Shown: piece after piece, positions 34,270 to 43,864 of the stretch | Layout of the letters: each line of letters opens with the position of its first letter | How positions within the stretch are numbered: position 1 is the stretch's first letter | NCBI RefSeq assembly: GCF_044793635.1 | Contig: NZ_CP084992.1 | Location: forward strand, 1,178,001 to 1,242,000 | DNA: 64,000 bases | Direction of reading: 5' to 3' | DNA from: Virgibacillus_F necropolis_A | GTDB lineage: Bacteria; Bacillota; Bacilli; Bacillales; Amphibacillaceae | Program-made: the position numbers and the translations under genes | Notes under the pieces: generated by a model | Seen by the model: the letters and a program-made list of their open reading frames with translations, nothing else | The model's database searches: none | What the model was told of the DNA's origin: nothing

Positions 34270-35763
34270 TTATTTAAATACTCTTGTTGCCTCAACTGCT
34301 TTCTTCCAACCATCATAAAGTTCATTACTTTTTTCCACTTCTAGTTCATTCTTAAAGGTACGTTCATTTTTCCACTGTTTCGCAATTTCTTCTTTACTTT
34401 CCCAATATCCAACAGCAAGTCCTGCCAAATATGCCGCTCCAAGTGCTGTTGTTTCTTGCACGACAGGACGCTCAACAGGCACACTTAAAATGTCGCTTTG
34501 GAATTGCATAAGGAAATTATTTTTAACTGCACCACCATCAACGCGCAATGTTTTTAAATCAATTGCTGAATCAGCAATCATCGCATCCAACACATCTTTT
34601 GTTTGATAGGCAAGTGACTCAAGAGTTGCACGAATAAAATGTTCCTTCGTTGTTCCACGAGTTAGTCCAAATACTGCACCACGCGCATCACTGTCCCAAT
34701 AAGGTGTACCTAATCCAACAAAAGCAGGTACTAAATATACACCATCTGTAGAATCAACCTTTAAAGCAAGATCTTCCGTCTCTGGAGCATTATCAATAAT
34801 TTTCAACCCGTCGCGCAGCCATTGAATTGCGGATCCCGCTACAAAAATACTTCCTTCTAACGCATATTCTACTTTCCCATCAACACCCCACGCTAGAGTT
34901 GTCAGCAATCCGTTTTCTGATACCACACCTTTTTCACCTGTGTTCATTAACATGAAGCAACCTGTTCCATACGTGTTTTTTGCCATACCTTTTTCAAAAC
35001 ATGCCTGACCAAACAATGCTGCTTGCTGGTCACCCGCTATACCAGCAATCGGAACTTCATGACCGAAGAAATGGTAATCTACGGTTTTGCCGTATATCTC
35101 CGAAGACTGCTTGACTTCCGGAAGCATGGATTTTGGTACACCTAAAATATCAAGCAGTTCATCATCCCATTGTAAATCGTAAATATTAAACATTAGCGTT
35201 CTGGACGCATTGGAGTAATCTGTAATATGTGTTTTTCCACCAGTCAGTTTGTGAACGATCCAAGTATCCATCGTTCCAAATAACAGCTCACCATTATCTG
35301 CTTTTTCCCTTGCACCCTCCACATTATCAAGGATCCATTTTACCTTTGTACCTGAGAAATAGGGATCTAATAATAAACCAGTCTTACTTCTGAATAACTC
35401 ATTATAGTCCTTTTCTCTCAATTCTTTACAAATATCTTCGGTTTGGCGTGATTGCCATACAATTGCCTTATAAATTGGCTTTCCAGTATTTTTATCCCAT
35501 ACCACTGTTGTTTCACGTTGATTCGTAATACCAATTCCAGCAACTTGACTTGGTTCTACATCAGCTTTACGCAATACCTCTGCTATACATGCAAGAACAG
35601 ATGTCCATATTTCATTCGCATCATGTTCGACCCAACCAGGCTTTGGAAAAAATTGCTCAAATTCTTTTTGCGCCGTTTCCACGATTTCCCCATCATGGTT
35701 AAATAGAATTGCCCGTGAACTTGTTGTACCTTGGTCTAATGATAAAATAAATTGATTACCCAT
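34270..35763 (-). CDS. glpK: Glycerol kinase
   Basis: This 497-residue FGGY-family kinase makes glycerol-3-phosphate. Features are the ATPase-fold start FILSLDQGTTSSRAILF, the substrate region WVEHDANEIW, GITNQRETTVVW and the FGGY-type loops AGDQQAALFGQ and LRVDGGAVKNNFLMQFQ. His in the TYGTGCF/DSTDGV region of related enzymes is a PTS (HPr) phosphorylation target, not checked here. Start ATG at 35763 follows AAAGGAGAGG. It lies 13 bases after glpF in a glpF-glpK operon. Confidence 0.95.
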   Translation of the reverse strand: MGNQFILSLDQGTTSSRAILFNHDGEIVETAQKEFEQFFPKPGWVEHDANEIWTSVLACIAEVLRKADVEPSQVAGIGITNQRETTVVWDKNTGKPIYKAIVWQSRQTEDICKELREKDYNELFRSKTGLLLDPYFSGTKVKWILDNVEGAREKADNGELLFGTMDTWIVHKLTGGKTHITDYSNASRTLMFNIYDLQWDDELLDILGVPKSMLPEVKQSSEIYGKTVDYHFFGHEVPIAGIAGDQQAALFGQACFEKGMAKNTYGTGCFMLMNTGEKGVVSENGLLTTLAWGVDGKVEYALEGSIFVAGSAIQWLRDGLKIIDNAPETEDLALKVDSTDGVYLVPAFVGLGTPYWDSDARGAVFGLTRGTTKEHFIRATLESLAYQTKDVLDAMIADSAIDLKTLRVDGGAVKNNFLMQFQSDILSVPVERPVVQETTALGAAYLAGLAVGYWESKEEIAKQWKNERTFKNELEVEKSNELYDGWKKAVEATRVFK

Positions 35764-35776
35764 TTTAACCTCTCCT

Positions 35777-36607
35777 TTAACTAATTTTTTTTTCAACTTG
35801 ATCAGCAACAGTTTCGTTCTTCTTAAGCTCGGAACTTGCTGCGCCAACTACTATTACAGCCATAATTACACTAAGCACCCAGAAAGCCGCTGAATACTCA
35901 GCAGTGAATATTGCTTGATAAAACAAGGCTCCATAAATACCACCGAGAGCAGGACCAACTATAGGAACCCAGGCATACTTCCAATTAGATCCACCTTTAC
36001 CCGGGATTGGAAGAATAGCATGTGCAATCCTTGGACCAAGGTCACGCGCTGGGTTAATTGCATAGCCAGTCGCGCCACCAAGGGACATTCCAATTGCAAT
36101 GATTAATGCACCAACAATTAATGGATTTAGACCCTCTGTAAATTCATTTGCACCGATAAACATAAGACCCATTACAAGGACGAATGTACCAATAATCTCA
36201 CTAACTAAATTTGAAAAAGGACTATTGATGGCAGGATCCGTAGCAAAAACGCCTAGCTTTGCTGCTTGATCTTTCGTTTCCTTCCAATGTGGCAAGTAAT
36301 TTAAGAAAACAATTACCCCACCAATGATTGCACCAAGGATCTGTGCGCTAATATACATCGGAACTTTTGCCCAAGGGAACTCACCCGCTGCAGCGAACCC
36401 AAGCGTAACTGCCGGGTTGATATGGGCACCTGTAAAACTACCAACCGCATAAACCCCCATTGCAACTGCGAGACCCCATCCAATCGTAATAACTACCCAA
36501 CCAGAATCCTCCGCTTTCGACTTCTTTAAAACTACTCCACCGACAACACCTGCCCCGAAAATAATAAGTATCATCGTACCTATCAATTCCGCTAGAAACT
36601 CAGACAT
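35777..36607 (-). CDS. glpF: Glycerol uptake facilitator (MIP family)
   Basis: This 276-residue aquaglyceroporin has six membrane helices and two NPA half-helices: GAHINPAVTLGF and YAINPARDLGPR. The Arg and Asp after the second NPA mark a glycerol-type channel. ATG at 36607 has GAGGAGTGG upstream. It is first in glpFK, behind a cre-overlapped promoter and a leader terminator, as in B. subtilis where GlpP antiterminates. Confidence 0.93.
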   Translation of the reverse strand: MSEFLAELIGTMILIIFGAGVVGGVVLKKSKAEDSGWVVITIGWGLAVAMGVYAVGSFTGAHINPAVTLGFAAAGEFPWAKVPMYISAQILGAIIGGVIVFLNYLPHWKETKDQAAKLGVFATDPAINSPFSNLVSEIIGTFVLVMGLMFIGANEFTEGLNPLIVGALIIAIGMSLGGATGYAINPARDLGPRIAHAILPIPGKGGSNWKYAWVPIVGPALGGIYGALFYQAIFTAEYSAAFWVLSVIMAVIVVGAASSELKKNETVADQVEKKIS

Positions 36608-36770
36608 ACTACCACTCCTCATTTAAAGTTATAGATCTATCATTCTGTCAGGAAATTTTCGTTGGCAACGCTTAAAACCATGAACATTCAGACAGCTTAA
36701 ACCGGTCTCAGCAAAAGGTTTTTACCGCAATGGCTTGGCCTAAAAAACGGGTACCAGACATAATCAAAAC

Positions 36771-36833
36771 AAAAAGACCCACACTTAAATAAGCATACTT
36801 CCCATAAGAAGGTGCTATTTGTAGTGTGGGTCT
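36771..36833 (-). terminator. glpFK leader terminator (probable GlpP antitermination site)
   Basis: On the minus strand AGACCCACACT pairs with AGTGTGGGTCT, followed by TTTTTG, lying between the promoter and glpF. B. subtilis glpFK carries such a leader terminator overcome by GlpP with glycerol-3-phosphate. A glpP gene is not in the window. Confidence 0.8.
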
Positions 36834-36868
36834 CCAAATCTCAACCACGAAAATTAACTTGTACATAT

Positions 36869-36897
36869 ACTCTATCCTAAAGTGAAAACGCTGTCAA
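36869..36897 (-). promoter_or_regulatory. glpFK promoter overlapped by a perfect cre site
   Basis: Minus strand: TTGACA, 17 bases, TAGAGT. The plus-strand word at 36883-36896, read on the minus strand as TGACAGCGTTTTCA, fits the cre consensus TGWNANCGNTNWCA at every position and covers the -35 region. Direct CcpA repression by steric block is expected. Confidence 0.85.
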
Positions 36898-36964
36898 TAA
36901 CTTTATTTTCGTAATTGAAAAAATAGTGTGTGCCATTGAATTTATAATAGCTATCCAAAATACC

Positions 36965-36978
36965 TTACAAAACTGTAA
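36965..36978 (+). promoter_or_regulatory. BceR-like inverted repeat upstream of the BceAB genes
   Basis: TTACA-AAAC-TGTAA fits the TNACA-N4-TGTAA motif I recall for BceR-type response regulators. CTCGTAAGG, ten bases on, resembles a second half-site. It lies 84 bases before the transporter start. Confidence 0.7.
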
Positions 36979-37061
36979 GCTTCTCGTAAGGAAAACACAT
37001 AGGAGATTTCACCAAAACCAGATAAACTAGCTACAGATAAATTAATTGGAGGTAATAAAAA

Positions 37062-37829
37062 ATGAGTAACGCAGTTGTAAACGTTAAAAACGTTCGTAAA
37101 ACTTTTGGTAAGAAAAATGAAAACCAGTTTCAGGCATTAGATGGTGTTTCATTTGATATACAAGCAGGAGAATTTGTGGGAATTATGGGGCCATCCGGTG
37201 CTGGTAAAACAACCTTATTAAATGTTGTTTCCACGTTGGATAAACCGACAGGTGGCACAATAGAAATCGCTGGAACTGATATTACAACAATGAAGCAGGG
37301 ACAATTAGCTGACTTCCGATCCGAGCAATTAGGTTTTATTTTTCAAGACTTCAATTTATTAGAGAACCTAACCATCTATGAAAATATTGCACTTCCATTA
37401 TCTCTGCAAGGCGTCTCTTCAAAAAAAATTAAGCCAAGCGTGATAAAGGTCGCGGAAAAACTGGGCATTCAAGCAATCCTGGATAAGTATCCTGCCACCG
37501 TTTCAGGAGGGCAAAAACAACGTGCGGCTGCAGCACGAGCTTTGGTGCATGAGCCTGCTATTATTTTAGCAGATGAGCCTACCGGAGCACTTGATTCTAA
37601 AAATGCCAAAGATTTGATGAAAGCAATGGTTCATCTTAATACCAATCATGATGTATCTATCATGTTAGTTACACACGACCCACTTAGCGCAAGTTATTGT
37701 GACCGCATATTATTCATTCAGGATGGATTGTTATATAAAGAAATCAATCGCGCTGGAAACAGAAGTGAATTTCATCAGGAGATTCTACATGTGCTTGCTG
37801 AATTCGCTTCTCCACACGAAATGGAATAG
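37062..37829 (+). CDS. BceA-type ABC transporter ATP-binding protein
   Basis: This 255-residue ATPase of the MacB/BceA type has Walker A GPSGAGKTT, Q-loop FIFQDFNLLENLT, signature SGGQKQRAAAARAL, Walker B AIILADEPTGALD and switch His in VTHDP. With the next gene it should form a peptide-antibiotic (bacitracin-like) resistance and sensing transporter. The ATG has TTGGAGGTAAT upstream. No histidine kinase or response regulator lies beside it. Confidence 0.9.
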   Translation: MSNAVVNVKNVRKTFGKKNENQFQALDGVSFDIQAGEFVGIMGPSGAGKTTLLNVVSTLDKPTGGTIEIAGTDITTMKQGQLADFRSEQLGFIFQDFNLLENLTIYENIALPLSLQGVSSKKIKPSVIKVAEKLGIQAILDKYPATVSGGQKQRAAAARALVHEPAIILADEPTGALDSKNAKDLMKAMVHLNTNHDVSIMLVTHDPLSASYCDRILFIQDGLLYKEINRAGNRSEFHQEILHVLAEFASPHEME

Positions 37830-37844
37830 AAAGGAGACTATGAC

Positions 37845-39704
37845 ATGTTACTAAAATTATCATTATCGAGTATGCGAAAAATGTTTAAAGACTATTTAGT
37901 CCTGTTGTTTGGACTAACGATATCCATATCCATTTTTTATATGTTTGAGACACTTGCACAAAATGAAGCATTTCTTGAAGCTAATTCAATAATATCTTCT
38001 ATTATGTTTATTTTTCACGTTGGTAGCTTTATCTTAGCGGCCATCACACTATTTTATATATTTTATGCCACCTCTTTTATGCTTTCGATGCGACAAAAGG
38101 AAATGGGAATGTACATGACACTTGGTGCTAAAAAGCATAAAGTGACACAACTCATGTTTTTTGAAACCTTTTTTATCGGAATCATTTCTTTGATTATTGG
38201 ATTAGTCATTGGGATTGGTCTAGCACAGGGAATTGCTACATTAATCATGAACCAATTAGACTTTTCAGGAGAGGGATTTCAAGCTTTCTATCTATCCTCT
38301 ATTGTTACAACGGTAATTTTTTATGTAGCTTTATTCCTCCTGACATCGATCGTAAATGCAGTGAAGATAGCTAGAAAGTCAGTTTTAGACCTCCTCCATG
38401 CCGGACAAAAACATGACGGGGTAAAAGCTAAAGGCAGCTGGACTATTATTGGTGTGATTTTTGCTATCATTCTTATTGGTGTGGGTTATTATGCCATGAT
38501 CAATGTATCCACGCTCATGCATTTAGGAGTAATTTTAGCAGCGATTACAATTACAATTGGTACCTATTTAATGTTCATCTCGCTGCTACCTTTTTTAATG
38601 AAAAAACTAAAAGGAATTCGCCGCCTAAATGAAAAAGGGATTAACTCCTTTACATTTGCACAATTGCGATTCCGAATTAACGCTTTAACAAAAGTTCTTG
38701 GTACCGTTGCAATGCTTGTAGCACTTGGACTTGGCGCGATGGCAGCAGGACTATCATTCTACAATAATGTGGAATTGCAGGCATCGATGGCCCATGCAAA
38801 TGATGTAGCAATTCATCAGCCAACAGAAAAAGATATGCAGTTAGTTGAAAACATGGAAACCGTTAAAAAAAATACGTATCATTATAAGGTGGACGATGAA
38901 GGGGTTTATTTTTCGAAAAAGGATTTACTGGAAAATCCTCCACTAGTTAAGCAATTTGACCCGAATTTATTGGAATTACCTGAAGCAAAACGCGTATCTA
39001 TTCCACTTCCAAAAGATAAATATATTTTGGGACAGACTGAAGGACTGAATTCAATCCCTGAATCGTGGATAACTGCATTAAGTACAGAATTACGGGCTGG
39101 TTATCAGATGTTTGGAGAACGCGACATTTACATTTTTGATCAAGAAAACTATCAAAAGTTATCAATGAACGAAAGAAAAGTTTTAAACGTGCGGGTTGAA
39201 GATTTTACGGATGCACTTCCGCAAATAAAAGAAATAGAAAAGCGCCAACAGAAGCTAGCTGGAATACAGGATGAGATGCAAATGCAAAGATTAGGAAGTA
39301 AGCTTGCGGATTATTTAATTTTTAAAAGTGTTGCAAGCGGAACGATATTCATGGGATTCTTCCTGGGGATAGCCTTTCTAATGATGATGGCAAGTGTTCT
39401 CATGTTTAAGCTATTATCAAGCGCTACCGCAGACACACATCGCTACAGCATGCTACGGAAAATAGGCGTAAGAAAATCGCTGTTAACCAGATCCATTTAT
39501 AAGGAGTTATTCCTTGTATTCTTGTTCCCAGCTATACTCGGACTAGTCCATGTATTAGTTGGCATGCAAATGTTTTCATTTATATTGGTTGAACCATACA
39601 CAAAGATTTGGTTTCCAATCAGTATATTCATCGTAATTTATGGAATATATTATTGGCTAACTGTTCAGATGTACAAACGGATTGTTTTGCCTAAAGAGGT
39701 ATAA
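37845..39704 (+). CDS. BceB-type permease (FtsX domain)
   Basis: This 619-residue permease has about ten membrane helices: a group of four at the N-terminus, more up to about residue 300, then an extracellular domain at about 310-480, then three at the end. This large loop between helices 7 and 8 is the mark of BceB-type detoxification permeases and binds the peptide or its lipid complex. Family starts include MRQKEMGMYMTLGAKKHKV. It begins 15 bases after the ATPase gene; a terminator follows. Confidence 0.9.
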   Translation: MLLKLSLSSMRKMFKDYLVLLFGLTISISIFYMFETLAQNEAFLEANSIISSIMFIFHVGSFILAAITLFYIFYATSFMLSMRQKEMGMYMTLGAKKHKVTQLMFFETFFIGIISLIIGLVIGIGLAQGIATLIMNQLDFSGEGFQAFYLSSIVTTVIFYVALFLLTSIVNAVKIARKSVLDLLHAGQKHDGVKAKGSWTIIGVIFAIILIGVGYYAMINVSTLMHLGVILAAITITIGTYLMFISLLPFLMKKLKGIRRLNEKGINSFTFAQLRFRINALTKVLGTVAMLVALGLGAMAAGLSFYNNVELQASMAHANDVAIHQPTEKDMQLVENMETVKKNTYHYKVDDEGVYFSKKDLLENPPLVKQFDPNLLELPEAKRVSIPLPKDKYILGQTEGLNSIPESWITALSTELRAGYQMFGERDIYIFDQENYQKLSMNERKVLNVRVEDFTDALPQIKEIEKRQQKLAGIQDEMQMQRLGSKLADYLIFKSVASGTIFMGFFLGIAFLMMMASVLMFKLLSSATADTHRYSMLRKIGVRKSLLTRSIYKELFLVFLFPAILGLVHVLVGMQMFSFILVEPYTKIWFPISIFIVIYGIYYWLTVQMYKRIVLPKEV

Positions 39705-39718
39705 ATATTAACTAAAGA

Positions 39719-39755
39719 GAGTAACCGTTCCTTTTTTGGAACGGTTACTTTTTTC
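39719..39755 (+). terminator. Terminator of the BceAB operon
   Basis: GTAACCGTTCC pairs with GGAACGGTTAC, followed by seven T residues. Confidence 0.92.
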
Positions 39756-39864
39756 ATTGCCCAAATTCCGGATCCCAAATGAAATGAAAATGCAATAGAA
39801 TTGTAAGATAGTTTTTTATAAATGAGGGAATAGAATTGAGGAAAAGGTTTTTTATATAAAGCGT

Positions 39865-39878
39865 TGGAAGCGTTATCA
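39865..39878 (+). promoter_or_regulatory. Possible cre site before the deoxysugar operon
   Basis: TGGAAGCGTTATCA matches the cre consensus except for one base (third position). It lies 17 bases before the rfbA start, between promoter and ribosome site, where CcpA could act as a roadblock. Single-site prediction by eye. Confidence 0.35.
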
Positions 39879-39894
39879 TAACGGAGGCGATAGT

Positions 39895-40827
39895 ATGAAA
39901 GGGATTATACTTGCTGGTGGGAGCGGTTCACGGCTTGCGCCAAGCACAAACAGCATCAATAAACATCTACTGGCTGTCTACGATAAACCAATGATTTATT
40001 ATCCGTTATCTATATTAATGCTAGCTGGAATCAAAGAAATTATGATAATCAGCACAGATTATGACAAGCAGAGATTTGAAGAATTACTAGGTGATGGTTC
40101 ATCGTTAGGCATTTCTCTTAACTACCGTGAACAGGTAAATCCAAATGGAATTCCAGAAGCGTTGATCATCGGAGAAAAATTCATCGGGAAAGATGATGTC
40201 ACACTTATTCTTGGTGATAACATTTTTTACGGTCAAGGTTTCACGAACATTTTACGAAACGCTATCCAAAACCATGACTATGCAACGATATTTGGCTATC
40301 GGGTTAAGGATCCTAGGAGATTTGGCGTAGTAGAATTCAACCAAAATCAAAAAGTAGTTTCATTAGAAGAAAAACCTAAAGATCCCAAATCGGATTTTGC
40401 CGTTACAGGTCTATATATTTATGATAACCAAGCGATAAAAATAGCAAAGAAACTCAATTTCTCTGAACGTGGGGAATTAGAAATAACAGATGTTAACAAA
40501 GAATATTTAAAACGAAATCAACTAAAAGTCCAGCTCCTCGGTAGAGGGTTTGCCTGGATGGATGCAGGAACGCATGAATCCTTATACGAAGCTTCCGAGT
40601 TTGTAAGAAACATTCAACAACGACAAGGATTTAAACTCGCATGTTTAGAAGAAATCGCCTTTTACATGGGGTATTTATCAAAAGAAGCACTATATGATAA
40701 AGGTAAATCAATGGAAAAGAATGATTACGGACAATATCTGATGGAAATTGCCAATCGAAAACATACCCAACAATATTGGGACTCGATTGACCAAAATCCC
40801 GTGTTAGGACTGGTTGAAAATGAATAA
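39895..40827 (+). CDS. rfbA: Glucose-1-phosphate thymidylyltransferase
   Basis: This 310-residue enzyme joins dTTP and glucose-1-phosphate to give dTDP-glucose. Signatures are GIILAGGSGSRLAPST at the N-terminus, KPMIYYPLSILMLAGI, LILGDNIFYGQGF and WMDAGTHESLYEAS. The activation loop has GSGSRLAP rather than the common GSGTRLYP. The ATG follows ACGGAGGCG. First gene of a seven-gene operon; its stop overlaps rfbB. Confidence 0.93.
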   Translation: MKGIILAGGSGSRLAPSTNSINKHLLAVYDKPMIYYPLSILMLAGIKEIMIISTDYDKQRFEELLGDGSSLGISLNYREQVNPNGIPEALIIGEKFIGKDDVTLILGDNIFYGQGFTNILRNAIQNHDYATIFGYRVKDPRRFGVVEFNQNQKVVSLEEKPKDPKSDFAVTGLYIYDNQAIKIAKKLNFSERGELEITDVNKEYLKRNQLKVQLLGRGFAWMDAGTHESLYEASEFVRNIQQRQGFKLACLEEIAFYMGYLSKEALYDKGKSMEKNDYGQYLMEIANRKHTQQYWDSIDQNPVLGLVENE

Positions 40828-41854
40828 TCAAAAGCAAAGCCTTTTAGTTACTGGAGGAGCAGGGTTTATCGGATCAAATTTCATCACTTATTTTATGAAA
40901 AAGTATCCAAATACCCAGCTCATCAATATCGATAAACTCACTTATGCAGGTTCAAAAAAGAATTTATCTGAAGTAGAAAATCTAATTAACTATCAATTCA
41001 TTAATGGAGACATAACAGACGAGAACCTGGTGAAAGATATTTTTTCCAATTTCAACATTTCTGGAGTCATTCACTTTGCTGCAGAATCACATGTTGATCG
41101 ATCAATTGAAGATGCAAAAGCTTTTGTAGAATCCAATGTTCTCGGTACTTTCACTCTCCTTCAAGCTGCTAAGTATGCATGGGAGAAAAAAGGATTACTT
41201 ACAGAACGACGATTCCATCAGATATCAACGGATGAAGTTTATGGATCACTAGGTGAAAAAGGTAAATTCTCTGAAGAAACACCATACGATCCGCGGAATC
41301 CTTATAGCGCATCCAAAGCAAGTGCAAATATGATCGTAAAAAGCTTTGGATACACGCATGGAATGAATGTCGTTATATGCAGCAGTTCCAATAACTATGG
41401 ACCGCGGCAACATTCGGAAAAGCTGATTCCAACCATTATCTCGAAAGCATTAAGCGCCCAATCAATCCCAATCTATGGCGATGGAAATAATATAAGGGAT
41501 TGGCTGTATGTAGAAGATCATTGTCGTGCTTTGGATAAAGTCTATCACCACGGAAACAAACTAGAAACCTATAATATTGGCGGGGGTAATGAAAAAACAA
41601 ACATTGAACTTGCACATGAGGTATGTGAAATTCTGGATCAGCTTGTGCCAGAAATTAAAGATAAAGCATCAATCAAATCGTTTAACGATTTGATTACGTT
41701 CACCGAAGATCGCTTAGGACATGACAGACGTTATGCCGTTGATGATACAAAACTACGTCAAACATTGGGCTGGAAACCATCAATGACCTTAGATTCAGGA
41801 CTTAAAAAAACAATAGAATGGTATGTGAGGCAATGGGAACAAGTCATTCATTAA
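40820..41854 (+). CDS. rfbB: dTDP-glucose 4,6-dehydratase
   Basis: This 344-residue extended SDR has the NAD motif TGGAGFIGSN (11-20), the active-site STDEVYG (Thr, Asp, Glu) and YSASKAS (Tyr, Lys). It makes dTDP-4-keto-6-deoxyglucose, the branch point for the later transaminase. ATG at 40820 overlaps the rfbA stop by eight bases; a TTG six bases earlier is also in frame. The next gene starts inside its 3' end. Confidence 0.93.
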   Translation: MNNQKQSLLVTGGAGFIGSNFITYFMKKYPNTQLINIDKLTYAGSKKNLSEVENLINYQFINGDITDENLVKDIFSNFNISGVIHFAAESHVDRSIEDAKAFVESNVLGTFTLLQAAKYAWEKKGLLTERRFHQISTDEVYGSLGEKGKFSEETPYDPRNPYSASKASANMIVKSFGYTHGMNVVICSSSNNYGPRQHSEKLIPTIISKALSAQSIPIYGDGNNIRDWLYVEDHCRALDKVYHHGNKLETYNIGGGNEKTNIELAHEVCEILDQLVPEIKDKASIKSFNDLITFTEDRLGHDRRYAVDDTKLRQTLGWKPSMTLDSGLKKTIEWYVRQWEQVIH

Positions 41855-42795
41855 TATCAGTGGTCATCCCTGTTTACGGCTGCGAAACATGTTTAGTAGA
41901 GCTATGTAACCGGGTGAAAACCACCATTGAAAAAATTCCAGCCCAACTTGAAATTATCTTAATAAACGATGCTAGCCCTGACAATGCTTGGGAAACGATT
42001 AAACAAGTATGTTCTGAGGATCATAGAATCAAAGGAATCAACCTCTCGCGTAACTTTGGTCAGCACCACGCCATTACTGCTGGCCTTGATCATACGATTG
42101 GTGATTGGATTGTTGTCATGGACTGCGATTTACAGGATAGACCAGAAGAAATAATTAAATTATACGAAAAAACACAAGAAGGTTATGATGTCGTTTTTGG
42201 CAATAGAACAGTCCGCCAGGATAAATGGCTCAAACGAACCTCATCCAGACTTTTTTATAAATTTTACGATTATTTGGCTGACCGGACATCTGATCACACG
42301 GTCGCCAATTTCAGTATCTGTTCTAAAAAAGTGATTGAGGGCTTTCGAAAAATGAACGAGCAAAACCGCTTCTTCCCTCTTTTTATAAAGTGGATGGGGT
42401 ATAACACAGCAAATGTTCAGGTTGAACATTGCCAAAGACAAGAAGGGAACTCCTCCTATAACATAAAAAAACTGGTTACACTCGGAACGGACGCCATCAT
42501 TTCCCAATCTAATAAACCGCTGCGATTATCTATCCAGTTTGGATTCTTAATCTCATTAGCCTCGTTTATTTATGGACTGTATTTGTTCTTCCGGTACTTT
42601 TTCTTATTCCAACCTGTACCAGGATGGACCAGTGTCATGGTATCCATCTACTTTATTGGAGGGTTAATCTTTTTTAACTTTGGTATCCTCGGATTGTATA
42701 TTGGAAAAGTATTCAATGAAACAAAAGCAAGGCCAATTTATCTAATTCAAGAAAAAACAGAAGCATTTCATGAATATGATGATGATCGGAGTTGA
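41818..42795 (+). CDS. Polyprenyl-phosphate glycosyltransferase (GT2, GtrB/ArnC type)
   Basis: This roughly 320-residue GT2 domain protein has SLISVVIPVYGCE, then VMDCDLQDRPEEI (nucleotide/metal site), followed by two C-terminal helices (about 240-265 and 275-300). That architecture belongs to enzymes that load a sugar onto undecaprenyl phosphate at the inner face of the membrane. The start is uncertain: ATG 41818 or ATG 41833 (GAGG two bases before it); both overlap rfbB. It closely precedes the GNAT gene. Donor is probably the dTDP-sugar made by this operon (inference). Confidence 0.87.
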   Translation: MVCEAMGTSHSLISVVIPVYGCETCLVELCNRVKTTIEKIPAQLEIILINDASPDNAWETIKQVCSEDHRIKGINLSRNFGQHHAITAGLDHTIGDWIVVMDCDLQDRPEEIIKLYEKTQEGYDVVFGNRTVRQDKWLKRTSSRLFYKFYDYLADRTSDHTVANFSICSKKVIEGFRKMNEQNRFFPLFIKWMGYNTANVQVEHCQRQEGNSSYNIKKLVTLGTDAIISQSNKPLRLSIQFGFLISLASFIYGLYLFFRYFFLFQPVPGWTSVMVSIYFIGGLIFFNFGILGLYIGKVFNETKARPIYLIQEKTEAFHEYDDDRS

Positions 42796-42800
42796 ATAAC

Positions 42801-43487
42801 ATGTACGAATATTTAAAAGAAACCCCTTGGGATAAACGAAATTTTAATATAAACACCTACGAACTAACCGCTTCTACCGAAGATGCGCTAAAGGAAACTG
42901 TCGATAAAGAAGGTCATTTCACCCTTAAAGTGAACCCTTTAGATAACCCTGAACAATTACTGAAGTATGGGTTTTACTATATGGATACATTAATTGAGCC
43001 CATATGCAGAGAAGAAGACTTACGGTTATTCTTACGTGAAGGCGCATCGATTTCAGCTGAATATGATCCACAAGAATTAATCCAGATTGCTGAAGAAGCT
43101 TTCATTCATGGCCGTTTTCACCGTGATTTTAACATCCCTTCCTCTCAAGCAGACAAACGCTATGTCAATTGGCTTCATGATCTCATGGAAGCAAATAATG
43201 TATTTTCCCTCCTGTATGAAGGCCGTACAGCAGGATTTTATGCATTTGATCAGGATAAAGTACTGTTAATGGGTATGAAAAAGGAATTCCGCAGTAAGGG
43301 GCTTGCGAAAACCTTTGTGGGTCAGGGGTGTTTTGAACAGCTTAAACTTGGACACACGCATTTGAAAACCTCAATTTCTGCTGCCAACGTAGCATCATTG
43401 AACCTATTTTATGCGCTCGGTTTCAAATTGAAAAATACCGTTGATGTCTACCATAAAATGAACCATTCAAATCAAGTTGGCGTGTAG
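42801..43487 (+). CDS. GNAT acetyltransferase, WecD-like (dTDP-Fuc4N N-acetylation)
   Basis: This 228-residue protein has a C-terminal GNAT fold: acetyl-CoA loop MGMKKEFRSKGLAKTFVG, then TSISAANVASLNLFYALGF. The N-terminal half begins YEYLKETPWDKRNFNINTYE, like WecD proteins of enterobacterial common antigen synthesis, where WecD acetylates dTDP-Fuc4N. ATG at 42801 has GGAG nine bases upstream. Two genes before an RffA-type transaminase, so dTDP-Fuc4NAc is the natural product. Alternative substrates (other 4-amino sugars) remain open. Confidence 0.75.
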   Translation: MYEYLKETPWDKRNFNINTYELTASTEDALKETVDKEGHFTLKVNPLDNPEQLLKYGFYYMDTLIEPICREEDLRLFLREGASISAEYDPQELIQIAEEAFIHGRFHRDFNIPSSQADKRYVNWLHDLMEANNVFSLLYEGRTAGFYAFDQDKVLLMGMKKEFRSKGLAKTFVGQGCFEQLKLGHTHLKTSISAANVASLNLFYALGFKLKNTVDVYHKMNHSNQVGV

Positions 43488-43488
43488 T

Positions 43489-43854
43489 ATGGGCTTCGCA
43501 TATATTTTCGCGACCATTATATTTACCGTTTATGGGCAAATAATATTGAAATGGAAGATTGATAAGTATGGGAGTTTGCCAGAGGATTGGATGGATAAAA
43601 TGGCGTTTATATTTCGCCTGCTACTTGATCCATTGATCCTCTCTGGGTTTCTTTCCGCATTCGTCGCATCCCTCTTTTGGATGGCGGCAATGACAAAGTT
43701 CAATATCAGTTTCGCCTATCCATTTATGAGTCTCTCATTTGTACTTGTGTTTCTTCTTTCCGTATTTTTATTTGGTGAACCTGTCACAAGTCAAAAAGTG
43801 ATTGGACTATCGTTAATTGTGTTAGGGATTATCGTTACAAGTCAATCGTTATGA
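43489..43854 (+). CDS. Four-helix EamA/SMR-type membrane protein (candidate flippase)
   Basis: This 121-residue protein has four membrane helices and the EamA half-length pattern: VYGQIILKWKIDKYGS, then FNISFAYPFMSLSFVLVF and VIGLSLIVLGIIV. It resembles ArnE/ArnF subunits that flip undecaprenyl-phosphate-aminoarabinose. Its length rules out the ten-helix full EamA form. It begins one base after the GNAT stop. Role as flippase for lipid-linked Fuc4NAc is inferred from neighbours. Confidence 0.78.
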   Translation: MGFAYIFATIIFTVYGQIILKWKIDKYGSLPEDWMDKMAFIFRLLLDPLILSGFLSAFVASLFWMAAMTKFNISFAYPFMSLSFVLVFLLSVFLFGEPVTSQKVIGLSLIVLGIIVTSQSL

Positions 43855-43864
43855 GGTGATAACT

